This document shows positions 8,153-15,919 of a DNA stretch of 64,000 nt, in pieces (position 1 is the first letter of the stretch; each line of letters begins with the position of its first letter). The DNA lies in NCBI RefSeq assembly GCF_006738645.1, contig NZ_AP019700.1:1810001-1874000 (forward strand). The letters run 5' to 3'. The notes beneath the pieces are model-generated. The model saw only the letters and a program-made list of their open reading frames with translations. It had not been told where the DNA came from and made no database searches. Source of the DNA: Stella humosa. GTDB lineage: Bacteria > Pseudomonadota > Alphaproteobacteria > ATCC43930 > Allostellaceae. The translations under genes were made by a program, and so were the position numbers.

Positions 8153-10627
8153 TCAGAGCATCTGGAAGTCGCCTGCCGTGAGCTGGTCCCGGGTGATGCC
8201 GGCAATAGTGACGCCATGGTCCGGGTCGCCCAGTGACAGGAACACGCCGCCCGGCGTATCGACCATGCGTGCCAGCAGGTCGGCGAAGCTGTCGAGCGAG
8301 AGGCCGTTCAGGATGCCGTCGCCGCCGGTATCGATGAGGATGCGGTCCCCGTCGACTGACGCGAAGTCGGTTACCAGGTCCAGCCCACCGCCCTCCTTGA
8401 AGATGAAGCGGTCCGCACCTTCGCCGCCCGTCAGGGTATCGTTCCCGCGGTCGCCCGACAGCATGTCGTGGTCCCCGTCGCCGAACACCCGGTCGTCACC
8501 CTGGCCGCCCCAGACGAAGTCGTGGCCGCCGCCGCCATGCACCGTGTCGGCACCATGGTCGCCCAGCACCCAGTCGTTGCCCTGGCCGCCATCCAACAGA
8601 TCATTGCCCTGGCCGCCCCAGGCGATGTCCTCGTCGCCCTGGCCCAGGATGCTGTCGTTGCCGGCATTGCCCTCCAGCCGGTCGCGGCCCCCGTCGCCGA
8701 TGATGGTGTCGTTGCCGTCATTGCCACGGATGGTGTCGGCCTGATTGCTGCCGGACAGACGCTCGCTGCCGAAGCCGCCGTCGATGGGCCAGACCGGGTC
8801 CGGCTTCTCGTCGTCGGCCACGGTGATCCGGACCTGCGCGGTGTCGAAGCCGCCCCGACCATCGCCCACTTCATAGGTGAAGCCATCCGGCCCGACATAG
8901 GCGGCGTTGGGTTGGTAGATGAAGCCGCCGTCGGCGTTCCAGGTGAGGACGCCGTGGGCGGGGCCGGCCGCGATGCCCGTCACCGTCAGTGGATTGCCGT
9001 TGGCGTCCGTGTCGTTGCCCAGCAGTCCCGGCCCCTGCACCGTCAGCTTCGTCTGCCAGGGCAGGGTGAAGGCATCGTCGCCGGCTACGGGCAGGCTGTT
9101 GCCGAACGATGGCGGCAACGGCGGCGCAGGGGGTGGCAGCGGGGGGCTGCCGAAGATCACATAGCTGGCGCCGGAGCCATATCCATTGGCATCCGACCCC
9201 GGCGCGCCGACGATGATGTCGTCGATCCCGTCGCCGTTCACGTCGCCGGCTGCGCCGACGGAACTGCCGGCATTGTCGTTGGCGGACTGGCCCTGGATGG
9301 CGAAGCCGCTGCTGCCGTCGAGCGCGGCGAGCTGGAGCGTCGAGGTAAACCCGGTGGAACGGCCGAACACGACGTAGCCGGCGCCGGAGGCGTATCCGTT
9401 GGGATCGGCGTTGACGGCGCCGATGAGGATGTCGTCGATGCCGTCCCCGTTCACATCCCCGGCGCCGTGGACGGCAAAGCCGGCCCGATCGAGACCCGAT
9501 ACGCCGTCGATCCGAAACCCGTTGCCGCCGTCGAGCTGCGACACCTCTATCGCCCCGGGGAAGCCGGCGGTGGTCCCGAACACCACGTAGGTCTGGCCCG
9601 GCCCCTGGCTGCCAGGGGCAGCCGCGCCGATGAGGATGTCGTCGATCCCGTCGCCGTTCACGTCCCCCGCGGCACCGACGGATGTCCCGGCCTGGTCGCC
9701 GGAGTATTCGCCATTGATCCGAAAGCCGTTGCTGCCGTCGAGCGAGGTCAGCTCGAACTCGGCGGCGAAACCGTCCGAGCGGCCGAAGACCACATAGGCG
9801 CTGCCGGTATCGACAGTGAGAAAGGTGGCGCCGATAGCCCCGACGATCAGGTCGTCGATGCCGTCGCCATTCACGTCGCCCGCAGCGTGGACGGCGATCC
9901 CGGTCAGATTGTCGGCCTCCTCGCTATTCAGCTTGAAGCCGTTGCTGCCGTCGAGGGCGGAAAGTTGAAAGGTCGCGCCAAAGCCGGCCGAACTGCCGAA
10001 CACGACATAGCTCGAACCCGAGAAGGGGCCATACGGGGCGGCATAGGGCGCGCCGATGATGACGTCGTCGAAGCCGTCGCCGTTCACGTCGCCGGCGTCG
10101 CTGACGGAGTGGCCCGAGGCATCATCGGCAGAGGCGCCGTCGATCCGGAAGCCATTGCTGCCATCCAGCGCAGAGAGATTCAGCGCTGCGGCAAAGCCAC
10201 CCGAGCGGCCGAACACGATATAGCTGGCACCGGAGGCGTCGCCGTTGGGGGCGGCACCCTTGGCGCCGATGATGATGTCGTCGAAGCCGTCGCCGTTCAC
10301 ATCGCCGGCGCCGCTGACCGACCGGCCGCTGGCGTCGCTGCCCGAGGCGCCGTCGATCCGGAAACCGTTGCTGCCGTCGAGCGCGGAAAGTTCGATCGTC
10401 GCATCGAAACCAGCCGAGCTGCCGAACAGGACGAAGCTGCTGCCGGAACCGGACGCGCTGGCGTAGGCCCGGTACGCGCCGATGATGACGTCGTCGAAGC
10501 CGTCGCCATTCACGTCGCCGGCGGCACCGACGGATCGGCCGCTCGTTACGATCACCCCTGCGCCGTCGATCCGGAAGCCCGTGTCGCCGTCAAGCGACGA
10601 CAGTTGAACGCTGCTGGGAAAAGGCAT
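8153..10627 (-). CDS. Seven-blade FG-GAP propeller fused to a cadherin-like domain and RTX calcium repeats
   Basis: 824 residues from the ATG at 10627; a TTG six bases upstream is possible. Residues about 1-500 hold seven FG-GAP repeats, each with a near-identical GDVNGDGxDD calcium loop, which is the number in an integrin-alpha beta-propeller. After a Pro-rich linker, about 510-600 is a cadherin/VCBS-like domain (GLLGNDTDANGNPLTV). From about 605 come GGxGxD nonapeptide RTX repeats and a C-terminus of the type I secretion kind (LVTDFASVDGDRILID). There is no N-terminal signal peptide, as expected for type I export. It is likely a secreted or cell-surface adhesion-type protein. No type I exporter genes are in the window. 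The function is unknown. Confidence 0.88.
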   Translation of the reverse strand: MPFPSSVQLSSLDGDTGFRIDGAGVIVTSGRSVGAAGDVNGDGFDDVIIGAYRAYASASGSGSSFVLFGSSAGFDATIELSALDGSNGFRIDGASGSDASGRSVSGAGDVNGDGFDDIIIGAKGAAPNGDASGASYIVFGRSGGFAAALNLSALDGSNGFRIDGASADDASGHSVSDAGDVNGDGFDDVIIGAPYAAPYGPFSGSSYVVFGSSAGFGATFQLSALDGSNGFKLNSEEADNLTGIAVHAAGDVNGDGIDDLIVGAIGATFLTVDTGSAYVVFGRSDGFAAEFELTSLDGSNGFRINGEYSGDQAGTSVGAAGDVNGDGIDDILIGAAAPGSQGPGQTYVVFGTTAGFPGAIEVSQLDGGNGFRIDGVSGLDRAGFAVHGAGDVNGDGIDDILIGAVNADPNGYASGAGYVVFGRSTGFTSTLQLAALDGSSGFAIQGQSANDNAGSSVGAAGDVNGDGIDDIIVGAPGSDANGYGSGASYVIFGSPPLPPPAPPLPPSFGNSLPVAGDDAFTLPWQTKLTVQGPGLLGNDTDANGNPLTVTGIAAGPAHGVLTWNADGGFIYQPNAAYVGPDGFTYEVGDGRGGFDTAQVRITVADDEKPDPVWPIDGGFGSERLSGSNQADTIRGNDGNDTIIGDGGRDRLEGNAGNDSILGQGDEDIAWGGQGNDLLDGGQGNDWVLGDHGADTVHGGGGHDFVWGGQGDDRVFGDGDHDMLSGDRGNDTLTGGEGADRFIFKEGGGLDLVTDFASVDGDRILIDTGGDGILNGLSLDSFADLLARMVDTPGGVFLSLGDPDHGVTIAGITRDQLTAGDFQML

Positions 10628-10742
10628 GGCCAACTTTCAAGTTCGCCGCGCCGGCTTCCCATGCGCAGTCATCGCCGACAGAACCAATTGCCGTTGTTCG
10701 TCCTGCAACATAGCGGCAATCAGCCCCGAATGGCGAGCCGCC

Positions 10743-11666
10743 CTACCGCCGCCCGGCCGTGCGCGTACCGATGTTCAGCCGCGGGATGCGCAGGCGGGTC
10801 TCGCGGTGGACGATGTAGAGGCCGCTGGCGGCGACGATGGCCGCACCCACCCACAGCAGCGCGTCGGGGATCTCGCCCCACACGGCATAGCCCAGGATCG
10901 AGCCCCACAGCATCGCCGTGTAGTCGAAGGGGGCGATGACGGCGACGGGCGTCAGGCGGAAGGCCTGGGTCATCAGCAACTGCGCGACGCCGCCGATCAG
11001 CCCGACCAGCACCAGCAGGGCCCAGTCCATGCCGACCGGCTCGACCCAGACGAAGGGTATGGCGGCGCCGGCCACGATCGTGCCGGCCATGGTGAAGTAG
11101 AAGGTGATGGCAGTCGTGGTGTCCGTGCGGCCCAGGTCGCGCATCAGGATCATCGCCAGCGAGTACAGCACCGTGCCGATCAGGGCGACGCCGGCGCCGA
11201 TCTCGAACACGTCGGCCCCCGGTCGCACCATGATCAGCACGCCCGCGAAGCCGACGACGACGGCCGACCAGCGGCGGATGCCGACCTTCTCCTTCAGCAG
11301 CGGCACCGACAGCGCCGTGACGAACAGCGGCGCGGCGAAGCCGATGGCGATGACGTCGGCCAGCGGCATCACCCGGAAGGCGTGAAAGAAGCACACCATG
11401 GAGCCCAGGCCGATGAGGCAGCGCAGGGCATGCATGGCCGGGCGCTTGGTCTTCAGCCGGGCGATGCCGCCCTGCTGGATCACCAGGACGGCGATCGGCA
11501 CCAGCGCGAACAGGCTGCGGAAGAACACCACCTGCATGGTCGGGAACTTGGCGCTCAGCCACTTGATGAGCGCGTCCATGACGACGAAGCAGGCGACGGC
11601 ACCCAGCATGAAGAGGATGCCGCGGCCGGGTTGGTCCGCATGCAGGGCAGGCGTGGGCGTGATCAA
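10743..11666 (-). CDS. EamA/DMT-family membrane transporter
   Basis: 307 residues from a TTG at 11666 that overlaps the deacetylase stop (TTGA), with GGAG upstream. It has ten predicted membrane helices in two EamA repeats, with internal landmarks such as MPLADVIAIGFAAPLFVTALS and APFDYTAMLWGSILGYAVWGEIPD. Members of this family export or exchange small metabolites such as amino acids and nucleosides; the substrate cannot be deduced. Pairing with a deacetylase gene by a four-base overlap suggests co-expression. Confidence 0.85.
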   Translation of the reverse strand: MITPTPALHADQPGRGILFMLGAVACFVVMDALIKWLSAKFPTMQVVFFRSLFALVPIAVLVIQQGGIARLKTKRPAMHALRCLIGLGSMVCFFHAFRVMPLADVIAIGFAAPLFVTALSVPLLKEKVGIRRWSAVVVGFAGVLIMVRPGADVFEIGAGVALIGTVLYSLAMILMRDLGRTDTTTAITFYFTMAGTIVAGAAIPFVWVEPVGMDWALLVLVGLIGGVAQLLMTQAFRLTPVAVIAPFDYTAMLWGSILGYAVWGEIPDALLWVGAAIVAASGLYIVHRETRLRIPRLNIGTRTAGRR

Positions 11667-12580
11667 CGGCCGTCTCCGGACCAGGAGGGCGCGTCCGGCA
11701 CCGTGCCCTTGGGCAGGCGCTCGACATGGGCGGCGATCGCGCCGGCGCGGGTGATCCAGACGTCGCCGGCCGCCGCCGCGATGTGGGCAAGGGCGCGCCG
11801 CAAATGAACCAGCCGGTGCGGCTGCCCCACCAGATAGGCGTGCAGCGCGATGCCCATGACGAGCGGGGCGTCTGCCGCCTGGCGGCGCATCTCGTCGAAT
11901 TGGTCGACGATCATGTCGGCAAAGGCGTCGGCATCCATGCGGCGCGCGACGATGGCCGGGATGTCGTTCAGCTCCTGCGGGTAGGGCACCGACAGGATCG
12001 GGCCGGCGCGGGTTGCCATCCACACCGGCTGGTCGTCCATCGCCCAGTCCAGCACATAGCGGTAGCCGGCCTCCTTCAGCAGGCAGGGGGTGGCCCGGCT
12101 CTGGGAGATCCACGGACCCAGCCAGCCGGCCGGCAGCCGGCCTTCGTAGCGCACCATCGCCGCCGTCGCCTCGGCGATCAGTTGGCGCTCGTCCTCCTCG
12201 GCCAGGATGCCCTGGCGCTCGGCATTCGTGCGGCCGTGGCCCACCATCTCGTCGCCGCGGTCGCGGAAGGCTGCCACGAGCTGCGGGCAATAGTGATAGA
12301 GGCTGCTGTTGAGCAGGACCGACGCCGGCAGCGAAAGCTGGTCGAACAGCTCCAGCAGCCGCCAGGCCCCGACCCGGTTGCCATAGTCGCGCCAAGCATA
12401 GTTCAACACGTCCGGCTGCGGCCCGCCCGGCGCCAGTTCCGCACCCAGCCCCTCGCCGAACGCGAAATGCTCCAGGTTGAGGCCGATATAGACGGCCAGA
12501 CGCCGGCCGTTCGGCCAGTCATAGACCGGGCGACGCGGCAGGCCGGAATAGGCATAGCGGCCGTGAGTCGGCAGGTGCAT
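11663..12580 (-). CDS. Polysaccharide deacetylase-family protein (NodB fold), atypical metal motif
   Basis: 305 residues. The region around 30-290 has the layout of a NodB/PuuE-type barrel: the [11 protein letters not shown] strand, the [25 protein letters not shown] segment, [10 protein letters not shown], and a late [18 protein letters not shown] strand. Canonical NodB deacetylases coordinate zinc with Asp and an HxxxxH pair. Here the segment reads [10 protein letters not shown], without the second His at the usual spacing, and the first Asp-Asp is replaced by Glu-His. That resembles the PuuE/allantoinase-like branch rather than peptidoglycan or chitin deacetylases. There is no signal peptide. 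It is co-transcribed with the EamA transporter. Confidence 0.8.
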   Translation of the reverse strand: MHLPTHGRYAYSGLPRRPVYDWPNGRRLAVYIGLNLEHFAFGEGLGAELAPGGPQPDVLNYAWRDYGNRVGAWRLLELFDQLSLPASVLLNSSLYHYCPQLVAAFRDRGDEMVGHGRTNAERQGILAEEDERQLIAEATAAMVRYEGRLPAGWLGPWISQSRATPCLLKEAGYRYVLDWAMDDQPVWMATRAGPILSVPYPQELNDIPAIVARRMDADAFADMIVDQFDEMRRQAADAPLVMGIALHAYLVGQPHRLVHLRRALAHIAAAAGDVWITRAGAIAAHVERLPKGTVPDAPSWSGDGR

Positions 12581-12716
12581 GGCAGCTCAGGCTCCGGGGA
12601 ATTCGGGCCGCATACTGCGTTTGCGGCATGCCGGCGGTCCAGCCCGCATCGTAGGTCAGGGCCCTGGGATCGTTGCGGTTTTCCGCGTGGTGCGACGAGA
12701 TGGCCGATTTCGATGC

Positions 12717-12745
12717 TTGCGGCTGGTATTGAGAATGACTATCAC
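12717..12745 (+). promoter_or_regulatory. Likely sigma70 promoter of the TonB operon
   Basis: A TTGCGG (12717-12722) and a TATCAC (12740-12745) are separated by 17 bases, about 35 bases before the first gene of the operon. The Fur-like palindrome lies over the -10 element. Match quality is moderate; not tested. Confidence 0.4.
12730..12744 (+). promoter_or_regulatory. Fur-box-like operator
   Basis: TGAGAATGACTATCA agrees at 12 of 14 fixed positions with the 7-1-7 Fur box TGATAATnATTATCA. It overlaps the likely -10 element of the exported-protein/exbB/exbD/tonB operon, so iron-loaded Fur (or an Irr/Mur relative) would block transcription. This is the normal control for TonB systems. Confidence 0.6.
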
Positions 12746-12779
12746 TCTGTTGCACCGCGACAATTCGGGACGGATTCAG

Positions 12780-13217
12780 ATGACGGGGCGGTCTATGTTC
12801 ACGGCTGCGGGGCGCCTGCTCGGCGGCCTCGCCACGGGCGTTGCGCTGGTTGCCACCGTACCGGCCTGGGCCGACGAGGCCCCGGTATTGGTGGAACTGA
12901 ACCGGCTGGAAGAGCGCGGGGCGGATTGCCGCGCCTATCTCGTGCTCGACAACCGGGGCAAGGTCGCGTTCGAGGCGTTCAAGCTCGACCTGGTGATCTT
13001 CGACAAGGGCGGCGTGATCGCGCGACGACTGGCGCTCGATGTCGGGCCGATGCGGGCAGAGAAGAAGGGCGTGAAGGTCTTCGACCTGGCCGGGCTCGGC
13101 TGCCCGGACCTGTCCTCGATCCTGGTCAACGACGTGATCGAATGCGGCGACAAGGGCCGCGACTGCGTTGCACTCATGGAAGTGAGCAGCCGCGGCGCGG
13201 TCAAGCTGACGAAGTAG
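12780..13217 (+). CDS. Small exported protein of unknown function, first gene of the TonB operon
   Basis: 145 residues from the ATG at 12780; an ATG at 12795 is also possible. A signal peptide (about 1-33, ending PAWADE) is followed by about 110 residues with a beta-rich look and four cysteines (in [21 protein letters not shown] and RDCVAL), which could form two disulfides in the periplasm. I do not recognise a named family with confidence. It is the first gene after the Fur-like site and lies 21 bases before exbB, so a role in iron or siderophore uptake is a guess from context. Confidence 0.75.
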   Translation: MTGRSMFTAAGRLLGGLATGVALVATVPAWADEAPVLVELNRLEERGADCRAYLVLDNRGKVAFEAFKLDLVIFDKGGVIARRLALDVGPMRAEKKGVKVFDLAGLGCPDLSSILVNDVIECGDKGRDCVALMEVSSRGAVKLTK

Positions 13218-13238
13218 CAGTAGAGGTTCGTTCCAGCC

Positions 13239-13931
13239 ATGGATGCCACCATTCCCGCGGCCGCCCACGCCGCTGCCGGCCATCTTTCGTTCGTCGATTT
13301 CTTCTGGATGGCCGATCCCGTCGTGAAGGCGGTGATGGTCGTCCTGCTGGTCGGCTCGGTCGGGGTCTGGGCGGTGGTGGTCGAGAAGATGGCGCGCGGC
13401 CGGCGGCTGCGCCGGGCGGTGGCAGCATTCGGCGCAGCACTCGGCGACGGCCGTGGCGTCGACCCGGGGCAGAGCCCGTTCGCCCGCAACGTCCTGGTGG
13501 CAGCCGCGCGCGAGCTGGCATTCGATCCGGCCGACGAAAGCCTGGGCGAGCGCCGGATGCGGGTCGAGCGCGCGGCCCGGCGCGCCGGCTTCGACCAGTT
13601 GAAACCGCTGGAACTGGGGCTGCCCTTCCTGGCGACGGTGTCCTCGGCCGGCCCCTTCATCGGCCTCTTCGGCACGGTCTGGGGCATCATGAACAGCTTC
13701 TCGGCCATTGCCGCCTCGCAGGACACCAGCCTGGCGGTGGTCGCCCCCGGTATCGCCGAGGCCCTGTTCGCGACGGCACTCGGCCTGATCGCGGCGGTCC
13801 CGGCCGTCATCGCCTACAACCGCTATGCCACCAGCCTGCGCCGGCTGCAGGGCGAGGTCTCGGCGGCGGTAGAGCGCCTGGGCGGCGAGCTGGTGCATCG
13901 CCGCGCGGCCGCCCATCGCATGGCCGCCTAG
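13239..13931 (+). CDS. exbB: ExbB, proton-channel subunit of the TonB energy complex
   Basis: 230 residues of the MotA/TolQ/ExbB family. It has three membrane segments: about 27-47, then in the second half the signature [28 protein letters not shown] and the last helix [30 protein letters not shown]. With ExbD it converts proton motive force into force on TonB. It is placed between the exported protein and exbD, 12 bases before the latter. ExbB rather than TolQ is preferred because the third partner carries a TonB C-terminal domain and the operon has a Fur-like site. Confidence 0.9.
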   Translation: MDATIPAAAHAAAGHLSFVDFFWMADPVVKAVMVVLLVGSVGVWAVVVEKMARGRRLRRAVAAFGAALGDGRGVDPGQSPFARNVLVAAARELAFDPADESLGERRMRVERAARRAGFDQLKPLELGLPFLATVSSAGPFIGLFGTVWGIMNSFSAIAASQDTSLAVVAPGIAEALFATALGLIAAVPAVIAYNRYATSLRRLQGEVSAAVERLGGELVHRRAAAHRMAA

Positions 13932-13943
13932 GGGCAGCCTGTC

Positions 13944-14393
13944 ATGGCCGGTATGATCAACATGGGCGGCGACGATGACGAAGCGCCGCCGCTGGCGGGC
14001 GAGATCAACGTCACGCCCTTCGTCGACGTGATGCTGGTGCTGCTGATCGTGTTCATGGTGGCAGCGCCCCTGATGATGGCGGGCGTGCCGGTCCAATTGC
14101 CCAAGAGCGAGGCCGCCCGCGTCAGCGCGCCGCGCGAGCCGCTGGTCGTCAGCATCGACCGCGAGGGCAAGATCTTCCTGCGCCAGGACCCGGTGGAGGC
14201 CGACGCCTTGCGCAGCAACCTGCTGAAGCTGGCCGAGACCGAGAAGGACGCGGTCGTCTATGTCCGCGCCGACCGCACCATCCCCTATGGCCGGGCGATG
14301 GAGGTGCTGGGCATCGTCTCGGCGTCGGGCTTCGGCCGGGTGTCGCTGCTGTCCGAGGCTTCGGCGGCTTCGGCGCCGCCGCCGAAGCCCTGA
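13944..14393 (+). CDS. exbD: ExbD, TonB energy-complex subunit
   Basis: 149 residues. There is a single N-terminal membrane helix after the motif [20 protein letters not shown], whose Asp is the proton-carrying residue of ExbD/TolR. A periplasmic domain follows ([20 protein letters not shown]). It works with ExbB in the inner membrane to energise TonB. It is 10 bases upstream of the tonB TTG start. Confidence 0.92.
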   Translation: MAGMINMGGDDDEAPPLAGEINVTPFVDVMLVLLIVFMVAAPLMMAGVPVQLPKSEAARVSAPREPLVVSIDREGKIFLRQDPVEADALRSNLLKLAETEKDAVVYVRADRTIPYGRAMEVLGIVSASGFGRVSLLSEASAASAPPPKP

Positions 14394-14403
14394 GGGGCCG
14401 GTA

Positions 14404-15347
14404 TTGGCCGATCGTTTCCTCCGCTGGCCCATCGTGGCCTCGATTGCCGGACATGCGGCGATCGTCGGCGCCATGGTCGCCTACCAGGCGATGCAGCCGC
14501 CGCCGCCGCCCAAGCCGGTCGAGATCGTCATGACGGCGGTGCCGACCACCATGGACGCCCTGTCCATGAAGGCCGACGACGCAACGCCGGCGCCGCCCGA
14601 CGCCGCCCAGGTGGCGACGCCGGTCGAGACCGCGCCGCCCGTTCCCGTCGAGGCCGCGCGCCCGGTGCCGGTGGAGACCGTGAAGGCCGTCGAGACCCCG
14701 ACCACGCCGCCACCGCCGCCGCCCGACGAGGTGAAGACCGCCAAGGCCGAGGAAATCCCGGTCGAGAAGCCGGTCGAGCAGGTGGCCGAGATCGAGCCGG
14801 TGGAGACCAAGCCGGTCGAGGAGCGCCTGGAAACCCAGGCCCGCGACGTCACCCCGCCGCCGCCCAAGCCCCGCCGCCCGACACCGCCGCGGCGCGAGCC
14901 GACCCGGTGGCGGCCACCGCGCCGCCGTCGCCCAACCCGCGGCCGCAGCCCCCGGCACCGGCGCCCATCGCCGACGCCGCGCCGTCCCCCAGCCCGGCGC
15001 CGCCCGCCCAGACCGCGATGGTGTCGGCGCCGGCACCGCGTCCGTCGCGCCCGGCCGGTCCGTCGCAGTCCTATTTGTCCGCGCTGCGCGCCCAGCTCGA
15101 GCGCCATAAGACCTATCCGCCCGCCGCCCAGCGCCGCCGCATGGAAGGCACGACGACCGTGCGCTTCACCATCACCCGCGCCGGCGTGATCCTGAACGCG
15201 CGCATCCTCAACAGCTCCGGCCATTCGATGCTCGATCGCGAGGTCGAGGAGCTGCTGCAGCGGGCCAGCCCGCTGCCGGCCTTGCCGCCCGATGTCGAGA
15301 CCGAGCAACTGGAGATCGTCGTCCCGATCAGCTTCTACCTGCGCTGA
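14404..15347 (+). pseudogene. tonB: tonB, apparently frameshifted once
   Basis: The first part starts at TTG 14404 (GAGGGG upstream) and encodes a membrane anchor (about 5-28) and a Pro/Glu/Lys-rich spacer up to about residue 155 (PPPPKP). The TonB C-terminal domain (YPPAAQRRRMEGTTTVRFTI, then SSGHSMLDREVEELLQRASPLP) lies in a different frame and ends at 15347. Adding one C to the C4 run at 14869-14872 joins the two parts as PPPPKPPPPDTAAARADP, an uninterrupted 314-residue TonB. The length (944 bases) is one short of a multiple of three. Either the sequence has lost a base in reading or the gene is truly broken; programmed frameshifting is less likely. TonB passes energy from ExbBD to outer-membrane receptors. 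Confidence 0.85.
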
Positions 15348-15367
15348 CGCCGGCCCGCGCGCAGGGG

Positions 15368-15885
15368 CTATTCGGCGTCGACGACGATGACCACCCGGCG
15401 GTTCTCGCGCCGCCCGCCGGCCGAACGGTTGTCCTCGATCGGCCGGCGGGCGCCGGTACCTTCGATGGCGATATCCTGGCGCTGCATGCCGGCCGCGATC
15501 ATCGCCTCGGCCACCGCGGCGGCGCGGCGCTGCGAGAGCGCGTCGTTGTAGGCGGCGGCGCCGGTGTCGTCGGTGTGTCCCTCGACCCGGCCGCGCCGGA
15601 TGTCGACCGACAGCAGGGTGCGTGCGATGCGGGCGATGTTCGCCGCCTGACCATCGGCCAGCCGGCTTTCGTTCACGCCGAACAGCAGCTTGTCGGACAT
15701 GCCGAATTCCCACGTGCCGTCACCCGGCTGGAAACCCAGGTCGCGCAGCGCTGCCATCTGCGTCGCCGTCAGGCCGCGGGTGGGCGGTGGGGCGGGGCCG
15801 GCGGCGTGGCGCAGGCGGCCAGCATGCCCGCTGCCGCCAGCAGGCCGGCGATGATGCGCAAGGTGAGGCGTCGGACGAGAACCAT
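15368..15885 (-). pseudogene. yfiB: yfiB-like OmpA-domain lipoprotein, apparently frameshifted once
   Basis: The start ATG at 15885 has GGAG seven bases upstream and encodes a lipoprotein signal with lipobox LAAC. That frame stops after 38 residues. In the next frame, codons before any ATG read GLTATQMAALRDLGFQPGDGTWEFGM, which aligns with the E. coli YfiB segment before its OmpA domain; the OmpA/Pal domain (GHTDDTGAAAYN, GRRENRRVVIVV) then runs to 15368. One additional base in the G4 runs at 15789-15797 joins them into a 172-residue protein. YfiB is an outer-membrane lipoprotein that sequesters YfiR and so frees YfiN. It lies 34 bases after yfiN, and its 3' end faces tonB. Confidence 0.82.
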
Positions 15886-15919
15886 CTGTATTCTCCGGCA
15901 GCGGCGGCCTGTGCCGGCC

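Noticed and set aside
8468-10939. An 823-codon open frame opposite the FG-GAP gene, and similar long frames at 37785-41456 (+), 28640-30973 (-) and 56208-58544 (+)
   Set aside because: They lie on the opposite strand or another frame of clearly recognised genes, have no family features, and are the expected by-product of high GC with strong third-position bias.
14907-15347. Separate short gene for a TonB C-terminal domain
   Set aside because: The frame is open further upstream without a start and continues the spacer of the preceding TonB part after one added base; a broken tonB explains it better.
15368-15757. Pal of a Tol-Pal system together with TolQ/TolR/TolA
   Set aside because: The gene is on the opposite strand, follows yfiN, and its N-terminal segment matches YfiB; the operon across from it has a TonB domain and a Fur-like site.
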